Source of the DNA: Flavobacteriales bacterium | GTDB taxonomy: Bacteria > Bacteroidota > Bacteroidia > Flavobacteriales_F > PHOS-HE28 | Length of the DNA stretch: 59,448 nucleotides | NCBI GenBank assembly: GCA_016713865.1 | Contig: JADJOG010000017.1 | Coordinates: forward strand, 1-59,448 | Direction: 5' to 3' | Part shown: positions 1 to 6,604 of the stretch, piece by piece | Position numbering within the stretch: position 1 is the stretch's first letter | Layout: each line of letters starts with the position of its first letter | Notes under the pieces: generated by a model | What the model was told of the DNA's origin: nothing | Databases searched by the model: none | The model's input: only the letters and a program-made list of their open reading frames with translations | Program-made: the position numbers and the translations under genes

Positions 1-8
1 TACATTTG
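1..8 (+). promoter_or_regulatory. -7 promoter element (TAnnTTTG type) for the THX gene
   Basis: The first eight bases read TACATTTG, an exact match to the Bacteroidota primary sigma factor -7 consensus TAnnTTTG. The THX start codon follows 22 bases later. The matching -33 element would lie left of the window, so only half of the promoter can be seen. Confidence 0.6.
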
Positions 9-30
9 CCGGACAACAACACCATTCCTC

Positions 31-249
31 ATGGGCAAAGGCGATAAGAAGTCGAAAAAAGGCAAGCGTCGTTTGGGCAGCGCTGGAAAGAGCCGTCCGA
101 GCAAGCGTAACGCGCTTCGCGCGGCTCGCAAAGCCGCTCCGAAGAAAGGCGCTGCCAAGAAGGCCGCGCCGAAGAAGGCCGCCGCCAAGAAGGCTGCGCC
201 GAAGAAGGCTGCTGCCAAGAAGGCCGCTCCGAAGAAATCGGAAGAGTGA
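31..249 (+). CDS. 30S ribosomal protein THX with a histone-H1-like Lys/Ala/Pro tail
   Basis: A 72-residue, extremely basic protein. Residues 1-22 (MGKGDKKSKKGK then GSAGKSRPSK) match the ribosomal THX family, a tiny protein that sits in the head of the small ribosomal subunit; that family is normally only about 25-45 residues long. Here residues 30-69 add a tail of alternating KKAAPKKAAA units like that of eukaryotic or chlamydial H1-type proteins. The function of the core is known from the family; a role of the tail in RNA or DNA binding is inference. The gene has its own promoter and a strong terminator, so it is probably a highly expressed single-gene unit. The minus-strand reading of the same bases is only a shadow of the repeat. 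Confidence 0.8.
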   Translation: MGKGDKKSKKGKRRLGSAGKSRPSKRNALRAARKAAPKKGAAKKAAPKKAAAKKAAPKKAAAKKAAPKKSEE

Positions 250-270
250 GCAACGATCACTCACGGTAAC

Positions 271-297
271 GAAGGCCCCTGCTGCGCAGGGGCCTTC
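271..297. terminator. Bidirectional intrinsic terminator between THX and pdxH
   Basis: A perfect 12-bp inverted repeat (GAAGGCCCCTGC, three-base loop TGC, complementary arm) lies 21 bases after the THX stop and 20 bases before the pdxH stop on the other strand. TTCATTCATT follows on the plus side. The position between convergent genes fits use in both directions. Confidence 0.85.
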
Positions 298-316
298 TTC
301 ATTCATTGAGCTGGGG

Positions 317-964
317 TCACGGCTGCAAGCGCACGCGGAGCCACTTCCCGTCGCTCATCTGCTCGAAAGCGATGCGATCATGCAAGCGGCTGGGGCGGCC
401 TTGCCAGAATTCGATCCTCACGGGTTTCACGCGAAAGCCGCCCCAATGCATCGGGCGCTGCACTTCCGCTTCATCCTTGAATCGATCCTGCCAACGCGCG
501 AAACGCTCTTCCAGGGCTTGCCGATCGGCAACCGGACGGCTTTGATCACTGCTCCAAGCGCCGATCTGGCTCTCACGCGGCCGTGTGCGGAAGTAGCCAT
601 CGCTCTCAGCGGCGCTCACATGCTCTGCGCGGCCCTCGATGCGAACCTGCCGCTCATGCATGGGCCAGAAGAAATTGAGCGCCGCACGCGGATCGCGCTC
701 CAGGTCCATCGCCTTCCGGCTGTTGTGATTGGTATAGAAGACGAAACCCTGCGCATCAAACGCGCGAAGGAGCACCACGCGGCAACTGATCGTGAGCTGG
801 CCCATGGTGGTCAAGGTCATGGCGTGCGGCTCGGGTAAACCATCGGAGATGGCGTCGTCGAGCCATCGGCCGAAAAGCGCATACGGATCGCTGCCTGCAT
901 CGGCTTCATCGAGGAAGGCGCGTTCATACTCGGAGCGATGATGCAGCTTGTTGTCTTGGCTCAT
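317..964 (-). CDS. pdxH: Pyridoxamine 5'-phosphate oxidase
   Basis: Cytoplasmic FMN enzyme that oxidises pyridoxamine or pyridoxine 5'-phosphate to pyridoxal 5'-phosphate, the last step of vitamin B6 synthesis and salvage. Visible family features are the N-terminal DPYALFGRWLDDA region, the FMN-binding RVVLLRAFDAQGFVFYTN segment, SRKAMDLE, the FFWPMHERQVRIEG strand, SDQSRPV, and a C-terminal VRIEFWQGRPSRLHDR substrate loop. I take the second in-frame Met (MSQDNK) at 964 as the start; this gives 215 residues, the usual size, and leaves a 94-base divergent gap to yqgE. The gene at 991 would only add nine unconserved residues. The ending RVRLQP resembles the family's RLAP-type terminus. Confidence 0.95.
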   Translation of the reverse strand: MSQDNKLHHRSEYERAFLDEADAGSDPYALFGRWLDDAISDGLPEPHAMTLTTMGQLTISCRVVLLRAFDAQGFVFYTNHNSRKAMDLERDPRAALNFFWPMHERQVRIEGRAEHVSAAESDGYFRTRPRESQIGAWSSDQSRPVADRQALEERFARWQDRFKDEAEVQRPMHWGGFRVKPVRIEFWQGRPSRLHDRIAFEQMSDGKWLRVRLQP

Positions 965-1058
965 GATGGACACACGGTTAAGCGCGGCCAAGATACCCGC
1001 GCCGACTTGGCAGCCACATGCTGGAAGGCAGCGTGCGAGTGCATAACTTGCTGCACCA

Positions 1059-1643
1059 ATGCCCGACCTGCTCGACTTCCAGCCGGATAACCCGCACCCG
1101 CCAGCGAAGGGCCGCTTGCTGGTGAGCGAGCCTTTCCTGCCCGACCCCTACTTCCGCCGAACGGTGGTGCTCCTATGCGATCACAATGCCGAGGGCTCTT
1201 TCGGCTTCGTGCTCAATCGCCGCATGGACCTCACCATCAATGAGCTCATGGAAGATTTCCCGCCGGTGAATGCCCGCGTGGGAATCGGCGGACCGGTGCA
1301 GAGCGGAGAACTCTATTTCCTGCACACGCTTGGAGTACGCGTGCCGGGCAGCGTTGAAGTGGTTGATGGCGTGAGCATGGGCGGCGATTACGAGCAATTG
1401 CGCGCGATCCTGGCATCGGACCCGAAGCTCACCAAGCAAGTGCGCTTCTTCGTAGGCTACAGCGGCTGGGGGCCTGATCAGCTGCAGAAGGAATTGAATG
1501 ACCGCTCTTGGCTTGTGGCGCGCGCCAGCAAGCATCGCGTGATGGATCAGCGCACCGAAGCGATCTGGCGCGACACGCTACGCGGCATGGGCAAAGCCTT
1601 CGCGCCCTTGGCCAACTTCCCGGAGGATCCCGGACTTAACTAG
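1059..1643 (+). CDS. YqgE/AlgH family protein (UPF0301)
   Basis: A 194-residue member of the YqgE/AlgH family; the biochemical role is unsettled. Diagnostic segments are GRLLVSEPFLPDPYFRRTVV near residue 20, GSFGFVLNRRMDLTINEL near 47, the GGPVQSGELYFLHT motif near 77 and FVGYSGWGPDQLQKEL near 130. It is divergent from pdxH and runs tail-to-tail into the aminotransferase with an 8-base overlap. This order (pdxH, yqgE, class IV aminotransferase, START-like protein nearby) is a familiar Flavobacteriales neighbourhood, from general knowledge of the group. Confidence 0.93.
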   Translation: MPDLLDFQPDNPHPPAKGRLLVSEPFLPDPYFRRTVVLLCDHNAEGSFGFVLNRRMDLTINELMEDFPPVNARVGIGGPVQSGELYFLHTLGVRVPGSVEVVDGVSMGGDYEQLRAILASDPKLTKQVRFFVGYSGWGPDQLQKELNDRSWLVARASKHRVMDQRTEAIWRDTLRGMGKAFAPLANFPEDPGLN

Positions 1644-2478
1644 ACGTCGAAGTCACCAGCAGCTCGGTGATCACGCCGGCCAGCTTGTGCGCGTAGCGCT
1701 TGGTACGATAGCCGCCCACCCAGCGCAAACCTTGAATCGCATTGGTGAAGAACAGCTCATCAGCGGCCAGCAGGTTCTGCGGATTCAGCGAGCATTCATA
1801 CACCTTGATGCCATTGGCCAGCGCGAGGTTGATCACCTGCGCACGCATGACGCCGCCAAGGCATCCATCGCTTAACGAAGGTGTGTAAAGCACGCCATTG
1901 CTCACGATGAACAGGTTTCCCGCGCTGCTCTCGATGATATTGCCGCGATCATTCTGCAGCAGGCAATCGTCCAGGCCACGAGCACGGCTCCAAAGCGCCG
2001 CCATGATGTAGTACTGGCAATTGAGGGTCTTGTGCCGCGAGAGCTCGTTCACCGGCTTGCGCATCTCCGGCCAGATATCAACGAGCAAGCCGTTCGGATT
2101 AAGCGCATAGGAGGCATCCTTCAAGGAGAACGCCTCTATCGCATAACTGCCTTGATCATGCTCCGGACGGTAATAACCGCCGCCACCCCTGAACAAGGTG
2201 AAGCGCAGGCGCCCGCTGCTGATCTCCGATTTGGCAACGACTGCCGCGATGGCCTCTCCGAACCGCTCACGGGTGAAGCCTGCGGGCAAGGTGATCCGCA
2301 GCAAATCGGCACCGGTGCTCATGCGCGCCCAGTGCGCATCCAGAAAACAAGCGCGCCCATTGATCACGCGGATGCTCTCGAAGAGCCCATCGCCGAAATG
2401 GAAGGCCCGGTTATCGAGCCGAAGCACGGGGCTATCGGCCGGGTGCAGCGTGCCGTTGAGATCGACCCATTCGCTCAT
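1636..2478 (-). CDS. Class IV aminotransferase (PLP-dependent; PabC/IlvE-like)
   Basis: A 280-residue fold-type IV PLP enzyme. Visible are RAFHFGDGLFESIRV near residue 24, the Schiff-base lysine in the SRHKTLN motif around residue 150, and the cofactor-binding stretch IIESSAGNLFIV near 180. Family members act as branched-chain amino acid transaminase, D-amino acid transaminase or 4-amino-4-deoxychorismate lyase; sequence alone does not settle which. The short size and lack of branched-chain-specific context make the aminodeoxychorismate lyase type plausible. Its ATG overlaps the ancestral stop of the upstream HAD gene (ATGA), so the two are translationally coupled. Confidence 0.88.
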   Translation of the reverse strand: MSEWVDLNGTLHPADSPVLRLDNRAFHFGDGLFESIRVINGRACFLDAHWARMSTGADLLRITLPAGFTRERFGEAIAAVVAKSEISSGRLRFTLFRGGGGYYRPEHDQGSYAIEAFSLKDASYALNPNGLLVDIWPEMRKPVNELSRHKTLNCQYYIMAALWSRARGLDDCLLQNDRGNIIESSAGNLFIVSNGVLYTPSLSDGCLGGVMRAQVINLALANGIKVYECSLNPQNLLAADELFFTNAIQGLRWVGGYRTKRYAHKLAGVITELLVTSTSS

Positions 2479-2973
2479 GCGGGGCGAAGTTCGCGCTTCA
2501 GCAGTTCCAATAACGGGGCATTGCTATCGATCAGCGCACGGGGCGTACCCCGCTCCCTCGGCAGCTTGGGCATCGCGTGGCCGGTCGCCCACCATGATCG
2601 ACCGTGCTGGATCGATCCCGTGCCTGGCGATCGCTCGCTCCAGCAGGAGCGACCCCGGTTTGCGGCACAGGCAACGGCCTTTCGAGGGGTGGTGCGGGCA
2701 ATAAAGGATATCGTCCAAGAAGACCCCATTCCCGGCCAACTGATCTTGCAGCATCCGGTGCAATCGTTGAACGTCCGCATGACCATAAAGGCTAAGCCCG
2801 ATACCGCTCTGATTGGTGATCACGACAAGCCCATACCCTGCTTGCCGCGCGAAAGCCAGCGCTTCGGGCACATCAGGAAGCACCTCGAAATCCTCATTGC
2901 GCCAGGTGTGCTGCCCGCGCTCGCGGTTGATCACGCCGTCGCGGTCGAGGAAGAGGAAGGGTTTGCCGCTCAT
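2475..2973 (-). CDS. HAD-IIIA phosphatase, GmhB/histidinol-phosphatase type (frameshifted near its 3' end)
   Basis: HAD phosphatase of the class that removes a phosphate from D-glycero-manno-heptose 1,7-bisphosphate or histidinol phosphate. Motif I is FLFLDRDGVIN at residue 6 with the nucleophile and acid Asp, motif II VVITNQSG, a Cys/His zinc-type loop CPHHPSKGRCLCRKP, and motif IV MVGDRPRDAQAAEGAG. The frame ends early at 2524 with APCADR, whereas the next frame continues RALIDSNAPLLELLKREL to a stop at 2475, exactly the expected C-terminus and exactly overlapping the aminotransferase ATG. One extra C in the CCCC run near 2540 explains the break. The start overlaps the rhomboid stop (ATGA), so rhomboid, HAD and aminotransferase form one chain. 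Confidence 0.85.
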
Positions 2974-3593
2974 GCGCCAATGAGCTGATCGATGAAGCGG
3001 GAAACGATGCCGGGATCCGTGACCACCATGAACACGATGCCGAAGATGGCGCCGAAGAAATGCGCATCGTGCGCCACATTGTCCTCCTTGCGCTTATCCA
3101 TATACCAGCTATAGATAAGGTAAAGCAGGCCGAAGACCCAAGCCGGAAGGCCTTCGCGATAGAACAGGAACGAGATCTTGTTCGATGGCGTCATAATGAT
3201 GTACGCGAAAAGCACCGCGCTTACCGCACCGCTCGCACCCACCGCACGATAGGTTGGATCATGCACATGGCGTTTATAGCCGGGCAACGCCGCGAACACC
3301 GCACCCCCGAAATAAAGGACCGCGAACGAGAGCTCAGGCACGGCTTGTTTCAGGGCGAATTCGCTCTCAACATGCTGACCGAAGCCGTAAAGGACCACCA
3401 TATTGACGAGCAGGTGCGGCTAATTGGCATGCATGAACGCGTGCGTGATGAACCGGTACCATTGGCCGCGCGACTTGATCACGAATGGCTCGAAAAGCAT
3501 CTCGGCGAACAGCCTCTGATTGCTGAATGCCAGAATCGAGAGCAGCGCGGCAAGCCCTACGATCAATGGTGTGAGTCCAATGGAGCTGAGCAC
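2970..3593 (-). CDS. Rhomboid family intramembrane serine protease, interrupted by an in-frame TAG
   Basis: About 207 residues when read from a GTG at 3593. Several hydrophobic segments are visible; the catalytic Ser is in GASGAVSAVLFAY and the catalytic His in AHDAHFFGAIFG, so the Ser-His dyad of rhomboid proteases, which cut substrates inside the membrane, is present. At 3420-3422 the frame holds TAG between FITHAFMHAN and PHLLVNMVVLYGFG. Family members carry a bulky residue there, and a TGG to TAG change would explain it without any frameshift. The gene is thus a nonsense mutant, or the base is wrong. Stop and start overlaps link it to the HAD gene downstream. Confidence 0.85.
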
Positions 3594-3601
3594 GTGCGGC
3601 G

Positions 3602-4018
3602 TCAATAACTGTGATCGCGGATGATGCGCCAGCCCTCCGCTTGCTTCTGCCAGAGCAGCGAGAAACCTCCGTTCAGGGTATCCGATGCGCGCTTCAAGCG
3701 CCAATACCCCGCAGCCCATGCATGCTGGGCACCAGCCGGGAAAACCTCAAGCACGGTGAAATCCAGATCGCCCATGGCAGCCTGATCGGGATACGACCTC
3801 TGATAATTGCGCGTGACCTCTTCCTTGCCACAAGTGCGGCCCTTGGACCCGATGAAGCAGATGCTATCGGCATAACCTGCCATGAATGCCGGGATATCGC
3901 CTCGGTCCCAGGCTGCCTCTTGATCGGCGAGCACCTCCCGGATGCCCTGTTCTTCGAAGGGCGGCACGGAAGCGCACCCTGCCGCGCACAAGACCAGGAT
4001 CAGCCCCTTCGCATTCAT
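3602..4018 (-). CDS. Small NTF2-like (SnoaL/DUF4440-type) putative lipoprotein
   Basis: About 138 residues from the Met at 4018 (MNAKGLILVLCAAGC). The hydrophobic leader ends in a lipobox-like LCAAGC, so the protein is probably lipid-anchored in the periplasm or outer membrane. The body (IREVLADQEAAWDRGD, FMAGYADSICFIGSKG, EVTRNYQRSYPD, GYWRLKRA, GGFSLLWQKQAEGWRIIRDHSY) has the cone-shaped NTF2-like pattern with the terminal W-R-I-I-x-D-H seen in DUF4440 proteins. The upstream Met at 4045 would lie inside the tRNA terminator, which argues for 4018. No catalytic assignment can be made. Its stop abuts the rhomboid start region. Confidence 0.8.
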   Translation of the reverse strand: MNAKGLILVLCAAGCASVPPFEEQGIREVLADQEAAWDRGDIPAFMAGYADSICFIGSKGRTCGKEEVTRNYQRSYPDQAAMGDLDFTVLEVFPAGAQHAWAAGYWRLKRASDTLNGGFSLLWQKQAEGWRIIRDHSY

Positions 4019-4035
4019 GCGCGCTAAGAAAACGG

Positions 4036-4063
4036 AAAAGGCCACCGCATCGGGTGGCCTTTT
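4036..4063 (-). terminator. Intrinsic terminator directly behind the tRNA
   Basis: An 11-bp perfect inverted repeat (AAAAGGCCACC, six-base loop, complementary arm ending in TTTT) begins two bases after the tRNA discriminator on the minus strand. It ends 17 bases before the start codon of the NTF2-like gene, so read-through from the tRNA may be how that gene is expressed. Confidence 0.85.
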
Positions 4064-4064
4064 G

Positions 4065-4138
4065 TAGCGCGGGGGAGACTTGAACTCCCGACCTCAGGAT
4101 TATGAATCATGCGCTCTAACCAGCTGAGCTACCGCGCC
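4065..4138 (-). tRNA. tRNA with CAU anticodon (Met, possibly Ile2)
   Basis: A 74-nt cloverleaf. Acceptor GGCGCGG pairs with CCGCGCT (one G-U), the D stem is GCTC/GAGC, the anticodon loop TTCATAA carries CAT at positions 34-36, the variable loop is AGGTC, and the T arm is GGGAG TTCAAGT CTCCC. The anticodon stem CATGA/TCCTG has one U-C mismatch at 29-41. CCA is not encoded. Elongator Met is the default reading; an Ile2 tRNA with lysidine-modified C34 cannot be excluded without identity-element comparison. Confidence 0.93.
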
Positions 4139-4167
4139 AGGCCCAAGGCGTTTTTACCAAGGGGCGG

Positions 4168-4175
4168 CAAATATA
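4168..4175 (-). promoter_or_regulatory. -7 promoter element for the tRNA
   Basis: On the minus strand these bases read TATATTTG, an exact TAnnTTTG match, 29 bases upstream of the tRNA 5' end. No clear -33 TTTG is seen at the usual distance. Confidence 0.5.
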
Positions 4176-4196
4176 GGATCGCGGCGCAAGGCGCAG

Positions 4197-4227
4197 CTTG
4201 CATAGGAAAAACACACTTCTATCTTTC
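4197..4227 (+). promoter_or_regulatory. Promoter of the START-domain gene
   Basis: CTTG at 4197-4200 and TATCTTTC at 4220-4227 are separated by 19 bases, close to the Bacteroidota -33 TTTG and -7 TAnnTTTG arrangement with one mismatch in each. The start codon at 4251 follows. Confidence 0.55.
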
Positions 4228-4250
4228 GCCGCACCCTCCCTACCGAACCC

Positions 4251-5120
4251 ATGGCCAAGAAGAAAACCCCACGCAGCGCTGGCGCGAAGGCAGCCAAGCC
4301 CAAAGCCGCTAAGCGAGCCCTACCATCGAAAGGGCGCCAATCCAAACCTGCGGCCGGGGCCAAGAAGGTCAAGAGCTCGAAGCCCGCAACGAAGAGCCGT
4401 CCACCGGCGAAACCGAAAGTGGCGAAGAGCGCTGCGAAGAAAAAGGTGAAGGCAACGAAGCCGAAGGCCCCTGCGAGAGTCCCAACGAAAACCGCGAAAC
4501 CCAAGCCGGCACCGCCGAAGAAGAAAGCGCCGGTTGCGCTGAAGAAAGCGTTGCCAACCAAGCCTGCAGCCGCTCCGGCCAAGCAGCAGATCAAGCTTCC
4601 AATCGCGAAAGCTGCAAGCAAAACACCTGCAAAGCCCGCCCCAGCCGTGGCTCCGAAAAAGTCGACCGCTCCTCCGGCGGTGCCCAAACAGGTTGCGATC
4701 GAGCAAACTGCGCCCGCGTCAAAGGCGGCCGAGAAGAAGCCGTTGAAGGACCGCGTTGTCATGGAATTCATGGTGCACAGCGCGCCCAACGTGCTCTTCG
4801 AGCTCATCTCCTCGCCCAGCGGGTACAGCGAATGGTATTGCGACGATGTGGATGTGCGTGGTGATCAATACACCTTCCGTTGGGGCTCCGACGAGGAATC
4901 CGTGACCATGATCGGCCGCAAAGCCCCGGAGGTGATCCGCTTCCACCGGAACGATGACGACGATGCGGCGGCCTTCTTCGAGTTCCGCATACGCATTGAC
5001 GATATGACCAATGAGGTGGCCCTGATCGTAACCGATCATGCCTGGCCCAATGAGGTTACCGCCACCCGCAACCTGTGGGCTTCGCAGATCGCGAATCTCA
5101 TCCGGGTGCTGGGCGCATGA
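4251..5120 (+). CDS. START-like domain protein with a 160-residue histone-H1-like N-terminal tail
   Basis: 289 residues. Residues 1 to about 160 are low-complexity Lys/Ala/Pro (for example AKSAAKKKVKATKPKAPAR), strongly basic and presumably disordered. Residues 165-289 are the Bacteroidota START-like (SRPBCC fold) domain: VVMEFMVHSAPNVLFELIS, SPSGYSEWYCDDVDVRG, an acidic NDDDDAAAFFEFRIRID hairpin and a final LWASQIANLIRVLGA helix. Family members are usually just this domain, about 125-130 residues, of unknown ligand. The tail is an unusual fusion: it would give a protein with a basic nucleic-acid-binding-like arm and an acidic hydrophobic-pocket domain. Nucleic-acid binding is inference. Confidence 0.85.
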   Translation: MAKKKTPRSAGAKAAKPKAAKRALPSKGRQSKPAAGAKKVKSSKPATKSRPPAKPKVAKSAAKKKVKATKPKAPARVPTKTAKPKPAPPKKKAPVALKKALPTKPAAAPAKQQIKLPIAKAASKTPAKPAPAVAPKKSTAPPAVPKQVAIEQTAPASKAAEKKPLKDRVVMEFMVHSAPNVLFELISSPSGYSEWYCDDVDVRGDQYTFRWGSDEESVTMIGRKAPEVIRFHRNDDDDAAAFFEFRIRIDDMTNEVALIVTDHAWPNEVTATRNLWASQIANLIRVLGA

Positions 5121-5176
5121 TCTTCGCGCCCCAAGGGCATGTGCCCTGACGACCGCGCATAAAGACCCTGCACCGC

Positions 5177-6604
5177 ATGATCGTGAAGGCCTTTCTGGGC
5201 CCTCTGGCCATCGCGTTCGTGATCGTGGTCTTCATACTGGTGATGCAGTTCCTGTGGAAGTACGTTGACGACCTCATGGGAAAGGGTCTTGAATGGCACG
5301 TGGTGGCCGAATTGCTGGTGTATGCTGCCGCGAGCTTCGTGCCCCTGGCACTGCCACTAGCGATCCTGTTGTCCGGGATCATGACCCTCGGTGGCCTGGG
5401 CGAGAACAGCGAGCTGATCCCCATGCGTGGAGCTGGCTTAGGCTTGCCCCGCATCCTGTTGCCACTGGGTGCATTCGTGGCCGTTCTTTCGGTGGGATCG
5501 TTCTACTTCAGCAACAACCTCCTGCCCGTGGCGAACCTTAAGTTCAAATCGCTGCTGTGGGATGTGACGGAGAAAAAGCCGGCGCTCAACATCACGCCGG
5601 GGGTCTTCTACAACGGCATCGAGGGCTTCAGCATCCGGGTCTCGGACAAGAACGCCGACACCGGCGAGCTCACCGATGTGCTCATCTATGACCATCGCAG
5701 CAACGCGCGAGGCACCACCGTGATCAGAGCAAAGGAAGGCCGCATGCAGCGCAGCGCGAATGGGCATTTCCTGCTGCTGACCTTGGAGAACGGCCGCGTG
5801 TACGATGAATCGGGCCTGAGCACCGGCACACGGGGAGGCAGCCCATTGGTGCGTGGGACCTTCGTGAAGGACAAGGTGGCCATCGACCTGAGCGGGCTCG
5901 GCCTGAAGCGAACGGACGAAGACCTGTTCAAGGACAATTATCGCATGCTCACCATGAGTCAGCTGACCGCGAACATGGACAGCTTGCGGCAACGCATGGA
6001 GGACAGGCGCGCAGAGCAGCTCGCCCATGCTCGAACAAGCCTGGCCTTGCTGAGGCCCTTCGCCATGCGCGACAACACGGGCGGGGCGGAGACATCGATG
6101 CATGCCTACCTGAGCGGCCTCACATTCGACCAGCGTGCCGGGGTGTTCAACATGGCCATGGATATGGCGCGGGCCAATGCGCGGTTCATGGAGAACACCG
6201 CCACCGAGATGGATGGCCGCCGCTCCCTCCTGGCCAAGCACGCCGTGGAATGGCATCGCAAGCCAATGCTCGCTGCGGCCTGCCTGATCTTCTTCCTGAT
6301 CGGCGCTCCCTTGGGCGCGATCATCCGCAAAGGCGGCATGGGACTCCCAGTGGTGGCCGCCGTGATCTTCTTCCTGATCTTCCACATCGTATCGTTCTCC
6401 ACCGAGAAACTCGTGATCGCCGGCGAGGTGGGCGCTTGGCCCGGCATGTGGGTCAGTTCGATGGTCCTGCTCCCGATCGGCCTCTGGATCACGTGGAAGG
6501 CGAGCACTGACAGCCCGCTCTTCGAGCGCGATGCGTATCATCGCGGCTGGGAGCGGTTACGTTCCGCCCTGCGCCGGAATGCGCATCCTACAGCTCTGCA
6601 GTAA
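5177..6604 (+). CDS. LptF/LptG family permease
   Basis: 475-residue inner-membrane protein of the LptF/LptG family, the membrane subunits of the ABC machine that pulls lipopolysaccharide out of the inner membrane towards the periplasmic bridge. Three hydrophobic segments lie in the first 120 residues (IAFVIVVFILVMQFLW, FVPLALPLAILLSGI, LGAFVAVLSVGSFYF), then a large periplasmic domain (residues 130-360), then three more (MLAAACLIFFLIGAPLGAI, VVAAVIFFLIFHIV, WVSSMVLLPIGLWITW). IRKGGMGLPV is the usual cytoplasmic loop. The family in Bacteroidota often occurs as a single fused-function or unpaired gene, so F and G cannot be told apart here. Its end overlaps the next gene by 26 bases. Confidence 0.9.
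   Translation: MIVKAFLGPLAIAFVIVVFILVMQFLWKYVDDLMGKGLEWHVVAELLVYAAASFVPLALPLAILLSGIMTLGGLGENSELIPMRGAGLGLPRILLPLGAFVAVLSVGSFYFSNNLLPVANLKFKSLLWDVTEKKPALNITPGVFYNGIEGFSIRVSDKNADTGELTDVLIYDHRSNARGTTVIRAKEGRMQRSANGHFLLLTLENGRVYDESGLSTGTRGGSPLVRGTFVKDKVAIDLSGLGLKRTDEDLFKDNYRMLTMSQLTANMDSLRQRMEDRRAEQLAHARTSLALLRPFAMRDNTGGAETSMHAYLSGLTFDQRAGVFNMAMDMARANARFMENTATEMDGRRSLLAKHAVEWHRKPMLAAACLIFFLIGAPLGAIIRKGGMGLPVVAAVIFFLIFHIVSFSTEKLVIAGEVGAWPGMWVSSMVLLPIGLWITWKASTDSPLFERDAYHRGWERLRSALRRNAHPTALQ

Noticed and set aside
29..253. A 74-residue minus-strand frame opposite the THX gene
   Set aside because: It is the mirror of the KKAAPKK repeats (Ser/Pro/Trp repeats) and has no independent support; the plus-strand protein has a recognised N-terminus, promoter and terminator.
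4154..4807. A 217-residue minus-strand frame rich in Ala, Phe and Gly opposite the START-domain gene
   Set aside because: It is the antisense of the Lys/Ala/Pro tail; its hydrophobic look comes only from complementing AAG and GCC codons.
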